Notes under the pieces: generated by a model
What the model was told of the DNA's origin: nothing
The model's database searches: none
What the model saw: the letters and a program-made list of their open reading frames with translations, nothing else
Program-made: the position numbers and the translations under genes
Part shown: positions 1-5,048 of the stretch, piece by piece
Layout: the number at the start of each line of letters is the position of its first letter
How positions within the stretch are numbered: position 1 is the first letter of the stretch
Assembly (NCBI GenBank): GCA_002482685.1
Contig: DLGL01000024.1
Location: 1,583 to 8,609 of the forward strand
Source: Bacteriovoracaceae bacterium UBA7695
Lineage (GTDB): Bacteria > Bdellovibrionota > Bacteriovoracia > Bacteriovoracales > Bacteriovoracaceae
Length of the DNA stretch: 7,027 nt
Direction of reading: 5' to 3'

Positions 1-104
1 TCTTTTAAGTCATCACATTGGAAAGTATCAACTACGGTAACGGATTCTTTTGTCCGTAAAGTTTGTCCATTAACTTGATTTTCTGCTCTTGTTAAAATAT
101 CCAT
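1..104 (-). CDS. 5' part of a minus-strand gene of unknown function
   Basis: An open frame on the minus strand starts with ATG at 104-102 and runs off the left edge after 34 codons without a stop. The start is supported by a good SD (AAGGA) seven bases upstream on that strand. The visible N-terminus begins MDILTRAENQ and continues with a polar, threonine- and valine-rich stretch (TKESVTVVDTF), with a cysteine at residue 30. There is no signal peptide or membrane segment in what can be seen. It is divergent from the gene at 185 and separated from it by 80 bases, so the two promoters must share that space. I do not recognise the family, and too little is present to suggest a function. The main evidence that it is real is the SD plus the uninterrupted frame. 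Confidence 0.5.
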   Translation of the reverse strand, partial: MDILTRAENQVNGQTLRTKESVTVVDTFQCDDLK

Positions 105-155
105 GCTTGAGTCCTTCGTAGCGATCTTGAATATTTGAACTCTAGGTTGGAAAAA

Positions 156-181
156 CTATCTATGGAGATAGAAAGGGATAG
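156..181 (+). promoter_or_regulatory. Leader with alternative CTATC/GATAG pairings before the 185 gene
   Basis: CTATC at 156-160 can pair with GATAG at 167-171 or with a second GATAG at 177-181. The second pairing would enclose the purine-rich ribosome binding site (GAAAGGGA, 171-178) of the gene starting at 185; the first would leave most of it open. Stems are only five pairs long, so this may be chance. It is recorded because it decides how accessible the start would be. Confidence 0.2.
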
Positions 182-184
182 AAA

Positions 185-928
185 ATGGTTTTTGAGAAAG
201 TGAGCTTGCTAGGTGCGTACCATCTTATTAAGGAACGGGGATGCCGTGTGGATGATTTTATGGATTCCTTAATGGATGGCCATATTAAACTTAGATTTAA
301 CACAACTCCTAAAGTAATTCCTGATGATGAAGAGTATGAGGTATGGGGCAATGAAGATTATTCAATGTCTTATGAGAAGCTAGTTTCAATATTTGAACCT
401 AGAGAACTTACTCTCCCAACAGAATCTTTTGAGAAAGCATGGATAGCAATGAGAGATAGATTCTTTAGTTATTTTGAATTGAGTACCAAAGATGAACTTC
501 GTTCAAGAACGCTATTTTCTATAACTGTAGACTCACCTGAGCTAAAACAGTTTGATAACACTAATATTTGGATTGGGGATATATATCTGGATAAGGAGAA
601 GATTATCGCGAGCAAGCTCACGATTAATCTGTTGCTCAAGTCTATGATTCAACCTCTAGATGATTCCTTTCGGAAGGTAAGGATTATTTGGCTTGGACAA
701 GAATATGTTGATGAGTTTAATGATGCTCAAGCCAAACTTTTAAAAAGGCTATATCTAGGAACCATTGAAAATCCAAATTTTAGCATCGACTATGATGATT
801 TTGGAGACGACTATAAGAATCACAGAAATAAGAATTATCAAGAGATTTTCTGTAATAGAAAAATTTCTGAGTTGCATTTATTGAAGAATGTAAAAAAATC
901 CATCCGCTTTAATCTTTCCCAAGACTAA
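185..928 (+). CDS. Hypothetical protein, possible N-terminal DNA-binding helix pair
   Basis: This is a 247-residue soluble, acidic protein with no signal peptide or membrane segment. The ATG at 185 is preceded by GAAAGGGA at a suitable distance; the ATG at 162 is in another frame and closes quickly. The first 40 residues (SLLGAYHLIKERG, then VDDFMDSLMDGHIKLRF) resemble the short helix pair ending in 'L..G.I.L' that begins many phage and island proteins and is often thought to contact DNA. This is resemblance only. The middle (residues 45-160) is mixed alpha/beta with several aromatic residues. Residues 195-215 are Asp/Tyr-rich (DYDDFGDDY), and the C-terminus turns basic (KNVKKSIRF). I do not recognise a family. 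It lies 80 bases upstream of the Rep-like gene in the same direction, so co-transcription is possible, but no overlap or tight coupling is seen. Confidence 0.8.
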   Translation: MVFEKVSLLGAYHLIKERGCRVDDFMDSLMDGHIKLRFNTTPKVIPDDEEYEVWGNEDYSMSYEKLVSIFEPRELTLPTESFEKAWIAMRDRFFSYFELSTKDELRSRTLFSITVDSPELKQFDNTNIWIGDIYLDKEKIIASKLTINLLLKSMIQPLDDSFRKVRIIWLGQEYVDEFNDAQAKLLKRLYLGTIENPNFSIDYDDFGDDYKNHRNKNYQEIFCNRKISELHLLKNVKKSIRFNLSQD

Positions 929-1008
929 TTTGATTTCGACGCATTTCTAGGCGAGTAGACATTCAATCTTGATTTAGTCTTTGAGGATATTTTTCTCGGA
1001 GACACAGA

Positions 1009-1965
1009 TTGAAATACATTAATCAAAAAGATCTTAAATTCAAATCCTGTAATTACATTATAGATTTCCCCGGCACTTGTGTAACTTATCAATCACATTG
1101 CTTTGATACCGTGAGAGGGGGATTTAATTACGATTCAATATGTTACTGGGATGCTCTTAAGCTTATTATCTTTCTTCATACAGTAAAAAGAATAGATGGC
1201 CTAAGCATAAGAAGAATTACCAAACCAAATAAAGTCTATGGCATGGCTTTAAAGGTAACTTGGAAAACTTATGGAAGTGATATAAAGCCATACATTTATA
1301 TTCAATTCTTAAAGAAACGTGAGTTTGTAGATGCTTACAGTTTAAAGCTCTCCTCACATCTTAGTCGCTTTTCATTTTCTAGCGAATTATTGGATTTGAT
1401 TCAGAAGTTTGATTCCACAGGAATTCTAATCAAGAACTTCGACAAGTTTCTTCTGACAGAAGAGCAAATTAAGTTCGATATTTCGAACAGAGAACTTAAT
1501 TTCTTCCTTAAGCATATTATTCATTCTTCAGCTCGGAAAGCCAGGGTCAGGATTAATCCTAAAACAGGAAGGCGAACTTTCTATATAAATAATTGCATTT
1601 ATTTTTATGAGAAACTATTAAATGGAAAGGAAGTCATCAGATTAGAAATGCGCATTAAAGGAAAAGCAAATATCATTAAGCATTTTGGGTCAGCGAGATT
1701 CATAGACCTATTTTCTCAGAAAGAACATTATAAACTCCTTGATCGGTTTGAGTTGGTATTCCCACAGCTTGCTCAATCATTAACAGGTAAAAGCAAAGCA
1801 CATCTTGAAGTTTTAAAAGGACAATTAGAAATTGAATCTCAAGGGTGCGGAGCCACAGGTTCCTATCTCGCTCTTAGGGTTTTGCTTAATAAAAAGATGG
1901 GAAAATTTAAACAACGAGTAGAAGACAAGTATTTCAAGTCGAATTTACATTTCATCAACGCTTAA
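1009..1965 (+). CDS. Rep-like protein, resembling phage/plasmid replication initiator (II/X type)
   Basis: This 318-residue protein starts at TTG 1009. The choice is forced: an in-frame TGA lies at 982-984, GGAGA (998-1002) sits six bases upstream, and the next in-frame Met is residue 79. The N-terminal half (1-150) is cysteine- and aromatic-rich and unfamiliar. The C-terminal half matches the outline of phage/plasmid replication proteins related to filamentous-phage gene II/X: 'IKFDISN' near 154-160 where those have an 'RiDi' strand, then 'GRRTFYINNCIYFYEKL' (187-203) like 'fylG...iYdK', then 'VIRLEMRIKGKANI' (209-222) like 'irfElRlk'. Such proteins nick or open the element's origin to start rolling-circle replication. 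I cannot identify the nicking tyrosine with confidence (Tyr192, Tyr198 and Tyr200 are candidates), nor a clear HUH motif. It could instead be another DNA-binding protein of a mobile element. It forms an operon with the gene 12 bases downstream. Confidence 0.75.
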   Translation: MKYINQKDLKFKSCNYIIDFPGTCVTYQSHCFDTVRGGFNYDSICYWDALKLIIFLHTVKRIDGLSIRRITKPNKVYGMALKVTWKTYGSDIKPYIYIQFLKKREFVDAYSLKLSSHLSRFSFSSELLDLIQKFDSTGILIKNFDKFLLTEEQIKFDISNRELNFFLKHIIHSSARKARVRINPKTGRRTFYINNCIYFYEKLLNGKEVIRLEMRIKGKANIIKHFGSARFIDLFSQKEHYKLLDRFELVFPQLAQSLTGKSKAHLEVLKGQLEIESQGCGATGSYLALRVLLNKKMGKFKQRVEDKYFKSNLHFINA

Positions 1966-1971
1966 AGGAGG
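1964..1971 (+). promoter_or_regulatory. Very strong ribosome binding site (AAAGGAGG)
   Basis: AAAGGAGG overlaps the last two bases of the Rep-like gene's TAA stop and lies six bases before the ATG at 1978. It is the best SD in the window. It implies that the downstream HTH protein is made in greater amounts than the TTG-started Rep-like protein from the same message. Confidence 0.8.
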
Positions 1972-1977
1972 CAAAGT

Positions 1978-2553
1978 ATGAAAAACGGAAAAGTAATTCC
2001 AAAAGCAACGCTAATACCATTAAACCAAAGCACGGAGCATGATCTTGAATCTAAAGAAGAGGTTGTGTCCGACGCTATGTCTGACAATTCCTATTCATTT
2101 GATAAGGAGGAACATTTAGCCTTCTATAAGGATGAACAAAATTTTAAGGATAAAGAATTTATTCTTAGACGTGTAAATGGAGAGAGTCTAAACCAAATTT
2201 GCCGTGATATGAAAATGAGTAAAAGCACAGCAAGTGCAAAGTGCAAAAAGTATCAAGAAGTCATTAAGCTTGAAAGAGGACAGAATCTAGCTGAAAAACT
2301 CAGGGAAAAAGAACAAACGATTTACGACCGAATCGATAGAAGCTTTGATTATAGACACAAAATTGAAAAGGCTATTGAGGCCCAGTTGTCTCAGTTAAAG
2401 GAATGTCCACTACCCGTATTATTTAAACTCTTAGCTCAGAGTAACGACCAAATCTCAAAATTAGAACAGAAACTAACATTCGTTGAGATTAGGGATAGCA
2501 CTGAGGATAAGCGGCAAGAAGAAGTTAAAAAGAGATATGACGAGTATTTCTGA
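1978..2553 (+). CDS. HTH and coiled-coil protein co-transcribed with the Rep-like gene
   Basis: This is a 191-residue, highly charged cytoplasmic protein. Residues 1-55 are polar and probably disordered. Residues 58-92 (DKEFILRRVNGESLNQICRD, then MKMSKSTASAKCKKY) look like a resolvase- or sigma-type helix-turn-helix: a scanning helix, a turn around 'MKMSKST', and a basic recognition helix. Residues 95-135 and 152-170 are rich in Glu, Lys, Leu and Gln in a coiled-coil-like pattern, suggesting a dimer or higher oligomer. The C-terminus (EDKRQEEVKKRYDEYF) is very charged. HTH plus coiled coil is the outline of small terminase subunits and of some plasmid partition or replication-control proteins. 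The position directly after a Rep-like gene favours a role in replication control or segregation, but the sequence does not prove it. Its 3' end faces the minus-strand gene ending at 2587. Confidence 0.85.
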   Translation: MKNGKVIPKATLIPLNQSTEHDLESKEEVVSDAMSDNSYSFDKEEHLAFYKDEQNFKDKEFILRRVNGESLNQICRDMKMSKSTASAKCKKYQEVIKLERGQNLAEKLREKEQTIYDRIDRSFDYRHKIEKAIEAQLSQLKECPLPVLFKLLAQSNDQISKLEQKLTFVEIRDSTEDKRQEEVKKRYDEYF

Positions 2554-2586
2554 TACCAAAGCGTACCGATCAATACCGTTCTGACT

Positions 2587-2805
2587 CTAATTTTTTAGTT
2601 TTCTGAGTTGGGCTTTAAGCCCAGCTCTGAGGGCTGAAGCCATAACATGATTTCTTTTAGGAAGAAGCTCGTCTTCTTTCCTGCGATCTTTTAGAGCTGA
2701 AAGCACTTCATTGATAAGTGCCTCTAGTTCATCTCTTTCTTCAGGGCCACTAACCCTAAACTGAAATTGGGGATAGTCATTAGGAGTTTTAAGTCGTTTC
2801 GGCAT
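2587..2805 (-). CDS. Small ribbon-helix-helix-like regulator
   Basis: This 72-residue protein is read from ATG 2805. Upstream in-frame starts (ATG 2844, GTG 2913) would add a hydrophobic, unconvincing extension that runs into the divergent resolvase; the ATG at 2805 puts the fold at the N-terminus as usual. The predicted order is a basic tail (1-10), a strand (PQFQFRVSG, 12-20), helix A (PEERDELEALINEVLSAL, 21-38), a charged linker (39-51) and helix B (RNHVMASALRAGLKAQL, 51-67). This is the strand-helix-helix outline of MetJ/Arc-type DNA binders, although the linker is longer than usual. Such proteins often repress their own and neighbouring genes; here the neighbour is the resolvase 90 bases away, with palindromes in the spacer. 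No SD precedes the ATG, whereas TAATAT (2813-2818) lies seven bases upstream, which suggests a leaderless message. It could alternatively be a mobilisation or partition accessory protein. Confidence 0.65.
   Translation of the reverse strand: MPKRLKTPNDYPQFQFRVSGPEERDELEALINEVLSALKDRRKEDELLPKRNHVMASALRAGLKAQLRKLKN
2605..2627. repeat. Long hairpin between the convergent gene ends
   Basis: GAGTTGGGC and GCCCAGCTC form a nine-pair stem with one G-T wobble (two further T-A/A-T closures are possible towards the centre). It lies inside the last codons of the minus-strand gene (stop at 2587) and about 50 bases past the plus-strand stop at 2553. No T-tract follows directly on either strand, so it is not a canonical intrinsic terminator. 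It could stall transcription or protect 3' ends between two convergent genes. Confidence 0.4.
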
Positions 2806-2812
2806 AGGGTTA

Positions 2813-2818
2813 ATATTA
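2813..2818 (-). promoter_or_regulatory. Candidate -10 box for the RHH-like gene
   Basis: TAATAT on the minus strand ends seven bases before the ATG at 2805, so transcription would start at or next to the initiation codon. No convincing -35 is visible at the right distance, so the promoter may be weak or activator-dependent. Confidence 0.35.
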
Positions 2819-2844
2819 CAGGATTCTGAATGAAAATCTAGCAT

Positions 2845-2879
2845 GAAGCAATATAAAATTGACTGCAATTTCTTGCTTC
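2845..2879. repeat. Nested palindromes in the RHH/resolvase spacer (operator or resolvase site)
   Basis: Two inverted repeats lie almost concentrically. The outer one is GAAGCAA (2845-2851) with TTGCTTC (2873-2879); the inner one is AAATTG (2856-2861) with CAATTT (2866-2871). The whole is 35 bp, close to the size of one resolvase subsite, which has inverted half-sites at its ends. It covers the -35 box of the resolvase promoter, so whichever protein binds here would block or modulate that promoter. Both the RHH-like protein and the resolvase are plausible ligands. Confidence 0.55.
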
Positions 2880-2889
2880 GTGTTATGAT
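2859..2889 (+). promoter_or_regulatory. Resolvase promoter with extended -10
   Basis: The -35 is TTGACT (2859-2864) and the -10 is TATGAT (2884-2889) with TG one base upstream (2881-2882), giving an extended -10. The 19-bp spacer is longer than ideal, which an extended -10 tolerates. The -10 ends six bases before ATG 2896, so the transcript would begin at or beside the start codon and be leaderless. The -35 lies inside the inner palindrome. Confidence 0.6.
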
Positions 2890-2895
2890 TTGCGC

Positions 2896-3537
2896 ATGGA
2901 TAAAAACACTCAAGTAAAGGCTGTTGCATACGTTAGAGTTAGCACCCTGTTAGGTCAAAGCTGTGAAAATCAGCTCGTTCCGATTAGAGAACTAGCCAAT
3001 CAGAGAAACTTCAATCTCATTGGGGAATTTGAAGATGCAGGGGTTTCAGGCACCCGTGAGAAGAGGCCAAGCCTTGATAGGCTTTTGAAGGAAGCTAAAG
3101 CAGGCAAGTTTCAGATTGTTATTTGCTATAGCATTGACCGCCTTGGCCGTTCAGTTAAGCACCTTTTGAATCTGTTAAGTGAATTAGATGCCATGAATGT
3201 TAGGGTTATTTTTATAAGGGAAGCCTTAGACTTCTCAACCCCATCAGGCCGCCTTTGCTTGACTATGTTTGCTGCCGTAGCCGAACTGGAGCGCAATCTG
3301 ATCTCCGAAAGAATCAGAGTAGCTTTGGCGATCAAAAAGCGAGCTGCGCAAGCGTCTGGTAGTGGCTGGAGAAGTGGGAGACCTGCGGTCAGCAATGAGG
3401 TCAAGGATGAAATTCTGCGTTTAAGGGCCGAGGGTCTATCAATTAGGGATATTTCAAAGAAGCTAGGGATGAAGGTTAGTAAGAGTTCAGTGAGCAAAGT
3501 ATTAAATGAGGAGCCGTCCACAAATGGTAACGATTAA
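2896..3537 (+). CDS. Serine recombinase of the resolvase/invertase family
   Basis: This 213-residue site-specific recombinase cuts and rejoins DNA through a covalent 5'-phosphoserine. The N-terminal catalytic domain (about 7-145) shows 'AYVRVST' with Arg14 and nucleophile Ser16, 'DAGVSGTREKRPSLDRLL' (48-64), 'DRLGRS' at 81-86 supplying the Asp and two Arg of the active site, and 'AAVAELERNLISERI' (126-140) starting the long dimer helix. 'GRP' (161-163) leads into a C-terminal HTH (about 165-204, 'LSIRDISKKLGM'). The length and domain order are those of a small resolvase or invertase, not a large serine integrase. ATG 2896 is preferred over an in-frame TTG at 2890 because the promoter -10 ends at 2889. 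Beside a Rep-like gene its likely job is resolving multimers of the element; inversion or transposon resolution are alternatives. The catalytic residues appear intact. Base composition looks slightly more GC-rich than its neighbours. Confidence 0.95.
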   Translation: MDKNTQVKAVAYVRVSTLLGQSCENQLVPIRELANQRNFNLIGEFEDAGVSGTREKRPSLDRLLKEAKAGKFQIVICYSIDRLGRSVKHLLNLLSELDAMNVRVIFIREALDFSTPSGRLCLTMFAAVAELERNLISERIRVALAIKKRAAQASGSGWRSGRPAVSNEVKDEILRLRAEGLSIRDISKKLGMKVSKSSVSKVLNEEPSTNGND

Positions 3538-3631
3538 GCTGGTTCCCTCACTATGTTTTAAGCGTACAAGAAACTGTCCTGGAATTGGACGCAAAAAAGA
3601 TGGTTCTTGGACTCTTGAGGTGTCCGACTAG
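3524..3631 (+). CDS. Possible 35-residue protein overlapping the resolvase end
   Basis: The frame starts at ATG 3524, inside the last codons of the resolvase, and ends at TAG 3629-3631. GAGGAG (3508-3513), ten bases upstream, would be a good SD, and the 14-base overlap suggests translational coupling. The product is small and basic, with two cysteines and a tail reading GRKKDGSWTLEVSD, somewhat like the arm strands of recombinases that bind DNA, but this is weak. After the TAG the same frame runs on into the XRE gene, so it may be the relic of a longer reading frame; that has a one-in-three chance of being accidental. It may also be non-coding, since its end overlaps the first XRE operator. 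Confidence 0.35.
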   Translation: MVTIKLVPSLCFKRTRNCPGIGRKKDGSWTLEVSD

Positions 3632-3687
3632 GCGGAATCTCGTCCGAGTCAGCGGATTGTGCTAACTATCATTTCCGAGCGACCGGA
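3623..3687. promoter_or_regulatory. Three-copy palindromic operator, TCCG-N6-CGGA
   Basis: Three 14-bp sites have identical ends: TCCG-ACTAGG-CGGA (3623-3636), TCCG-AGTCAG-CGGA (3643-3656) and TCCG-AGCGAC-CGGA (3674-3687). Start-to-start distances are 20 and 31 bp, near two and three helical turns, so all three face the same side of the DNA. I found no fourth copy elsewhere in the window. Position directly before the XRE gene, symmetry and spacing suggest cooperative binding of a dimeric repressor, most simply the XRE protein regulating itself. The third site lies between the possible GTG 3659 and the preferred ATG 3698, which favours the latter start. Confidence 0.7.
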
Positions 3688-3697
3688 CAATTCTTTT

Positions 3698-4060
3698 ATG
3701 GAAATCGTTTTATCGAAAATGTTGGAAAAAGAAATGCGAGGACGAGGTCTTACTTTAGGAACTCTTTCTAAGGCTACCAAGATTCCTAAATCGACGCTTT
3801 CAGACTGGATCAATGGCAGGTTGCCATCCTCACGAAATATTCATTACCTTTCGATATTATCACAGTTTTTTGGCATCTCTTTAAATGAGCTTCTATTCGA
3901 AAACAGTAAGCATCCAACAAGTAACGAAATCTTGTTCAGTTCAAGTTTTAGGGATGGAAAGACAGAATATAAAATCGTTATTGAGAAGATCCAGAATCAA
4001 TCAGGTACCAATATCAGGGTCAAGGGGATTGATGGCGCAGTTGAATCCATGAAAAAGTAA
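3698..4060 (+). CDS. XRE-family transcriptional regulator
   Basis: This is a 120-residue Cro/CI-type DNA-binding protein. The HTH occupies about residues 5-67: 'VLSKMLEKEMRGRGLTLGTLSKATKIPKSTLSDWINGRLPSSRNIHYLSILSQFFGISLNELLF' in outline, with 'SKATKIPKSTLSDWINGR' as the scanning and recognition helices and 'LNELLF' closing the fold. A short C-terminal part (about 78-115, with 'FRDGKTEYKIVIEKI') looks like beta strands, perhaps for dimerisation. ATG 3698 is chosen because the HTH then starts at the N-terminus and operator site 3 falls just upstream; GTG 3659 would add 13 residues and lie among the operators. Neither start has a convincing SD. GACAAT (3686-3691), six bases before the ATG, could be a -10 giving a leaderless message. 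It heads a tight operon with the mini-protein (13-base gap) and the secreted protein, and probably controls all three. Confidence 0.88.
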   Translation: MEIVLSKMLEKEMRGRGLTLGTLSKATKIPKSTLSDWINGRLPSSRNIHYLSILSQFFGISLNELLFENSKHPTSNEILFSSSFRDGKTEYKIVIEKIQNQSGTNIRVKGIDGAVESMKK

Positions 4061-4073
4061 CAGAGAGAGACTT

Positions 4074-4187
4074 ATGGTTGTGTTCTTTGTTTTGGTTATC
4101 TTGGCAGCAAGCTGTCCCCAACTTAAAAAGCTGATCCATACTGGGGTTCAAACGGCTGCCCCAATCGAAAAAATTATAAAAAAGTGA
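4074..4187 (+). CDS. 37-residue hydrophobic mini-protein, possible small lipoprotein
   Basis: This short gene was found by reading the gap between the XRE and secreted-protein genes. ATG 4074 follows a weak purine run (GAGAGAGA), and the stop TGA (4185-4187) overlaps the SD of the next gene. Residues 2-13 form a hydrophobic segment (VVFFVLVILAAS) ending at Cys14. This resembles a lipobox (L-A-A-S-C), but the -3 residue is Ala and no basic residue precedes the segment, so lipoprotein processing is uncertain. The remainder (residues 15-37) is hydrophilic and basic (LKKLIHTG..., ending IEKIIKK). It would therefore be an inner-membrane peptide or a mini-lipoprotein, reminiscent in size of phage and colicin lysis lipoproteins, although there is no sequence proof of lysis. 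Tight packing on both sides argues that it is a real gene. Confidence 0.55.
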   Translation: MVVFFVLVILAASCPQLKKLIHTGVQTAAPIEKIIKK

Positions 4188-4194
4188 GGAAAGT

Positions 4195-4992
4195 ATGAAG
4201 ACTTTATTTCTAGTTGTTTTAATCGCTGGGTTTAGTTCCACTTCATCTATGGCAGGACTTTTCGGTCCTTCTTATGAGGAGACTGCTCCAAAGGCTTGGA
4301 AAGATATTGATAATCTTTTAACAGCATTAGTTAAGGGTGGCTGGGCGAAGTACACGGAAGCTGGTGGAAATAGTAAATTATCAGAACTCTTTAACGGAGT
4401 TTACGACAGCGATAATAAGCAATGTTATTCCTCAGACGGTTCCAAAGATAAAACGAATGAATGTCTTGAGCTATCCCCAATGGAGTTTGATGCAAATAAA
4501 TTTTGGTATTCACTAGAGGAACTGGAAAGACATAAAAAACTAAAAACAGGTGGAGTGACTTATTACGATTGCCTTGAGCTGAAAAAGAATAAAAAGGCTG
4601 ACAGAGATCATGCGAATTACTGCTCTCAAATTCAAAGAAGCATAAAGAGCTACAAGGATAGGCTTGAAAGTTTTCAAAAGAATGTGAAACTACTTCCTAA
4701 AGCAAAGGCAGCTCTTGCCGCTGCTTTGAGTGACGAGCTGACAGAACAATCTATTGATGAGCTTGATAGTGATGGCAAAAAGAACTTTGCCAGTGGGTTG
4801 TCTAAAGAATGCAAGCAGTGGTTAGCTGAGACAACCAAGCTCGAAAGCGAGATGGAAAGATTTCGACAGGAGAGTCTTGAGTGGGAGCCTAATGAGGGCA
4901 ATACTAAAAAATCGAAAGAGCTTGGCGAGCAGTTCTTAAAGCGTGGAACCAAGCTGAATGGCATGCGGCAAAAATATAATTGTGAAGCCTAG
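4195..4992 (+). CDS. Secreted or periplasmic protein with six cysteines, unknown family
   Basis: This 265-residue protein has a clear Sec signal peptide: Lys2, a hydrophobic core (LFLVVLIAGF, 4-13), then SSTSSMA with predicted cleavage after Ala20. The mature part has six cysteines (77, 90, 126, 143, 206, 263), an even number consistent with three disulfides in an oxidising compartment. The rest is helical and highly charged: a KAWKDIDNLLTAL helix near 33-45, coiled-coil-like stretches at about 145-170 and 208-230, and a basic C-terminal helix from 240. There is no C-terminal membrane anchor. The ATG is preceded by AGGA four bases away, overlapping the mini-protein stop, so translation is probably coupled. 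I do not recognise the family. Roles in adhesion, binding a partner in the envelope, lysis control or an exported effector are all open. A hairpin terminator follows the stop. Confidence 0.85.
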   Translation: MKTLFLVVLIAGFSSTSSMAGLFGPSYEETAPKAWKDIDNLLTALVKGGWAKYTEAGGNSKLSELFNGVYDSDNKQCYSSDGSKDKTNECLELSPMEFDANKFWYSLEELERHKKLKTGGVTYYDCLELKKNKKADRDHANYCSQIQRSIKSYKDRLESFQKNVKLLPKAKAALAAALSDELTEQSIDELDSDGKKNFASGLSKECKQWLAETTKLESEMERFRQESLEWEPNEGNTKKSKELGEQFLKRGTKLNGMRQKYNCEA

Positions 4993-5000
4993 GTTCTATA

Positions 5001-5020
5001 TATAATCTGCGTAGATTTGA
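5001..5020 (+). other. AT-rich dyad with a TATAAT box after the secreted-protein gene
   Basis: AATCT (5004-5008) and AGATT (5013-5017) form a short dyad with ATAT-rich flanks, beginning inside a perfect TATAAT (5001-5006). The only -35-like element is TTGTGA (4980-4985) at a poor 15-base distance. It could be a weak promoter or simply AT-rich filler before the terminator. Confidence 0.2.
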
Positions 5021-5026
5021 TATATT

Positions 5027-5048
5027 AACAGGCACCCTGTTTTATTTT
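5027..5048 (+). terminator. Intrinsic terminator of the XRE operon
   Basis: AACAGG (5027-5032), loop CAC, CCTGTT (5036-5041), then TTATTTT. This is a six-pair stem followed by a T-rich tract, 34 bases after the stop of the secreted-protein gene. It separates that operon from the KAP gene, which must then have its own promoter in the following gap. Confidence 0.65.

Noticed and set aside
160..351. Minus-strand 63-residue frame over the start of the 185 gene
   Set aside because: Overlaps a better frame with a plausible SD, and has no start signal or domain of its own.
2806..2913. N-terminal extension of the RHH-like protein to GTG 2913 or ATG 2844
   Set aside because: The extension overlaps the resolvase promoter and start, has no SD, and adds sequence outside the predicted strand-helix-helix fold.
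3126..3521. Minus-strand frame opposite the resolvase
   Set aside because: It is the antisense shadow of a well-supported serine recombinase with intact catalytic motifs, and its translation shows no recognisable domain.
3576..3590. GTCC-N7-GGAC as a fourth operator copy
   Set aside because: The spacing differs by one base from the three TCCG-N6-CGGA sites and the inner C/G pair is missing, so it is not counted as the same site.
4020..4241. Minus-strand 73-residue frame over the mini-protein
   Set aside because: Shadow of the tightly packed plus-strand operon, with no SD or domain.
4674..4964. Minus-strand Ser/Phe-rich frame opposite the secreted protein
   Set aside because: Antisense to the plus-strand gene, which has a signal peptide, an SD and a terminator; the low-complexity composition is typical of a shadow frame.
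2939..5041. Shared 10-mer GCACCCTGTT in the resolvase gene and in the operon terminator as an attachment-site pair
   Set aside because: The flanks do not match and the second copy is explained by the terminator stem, so it is most likely chance.
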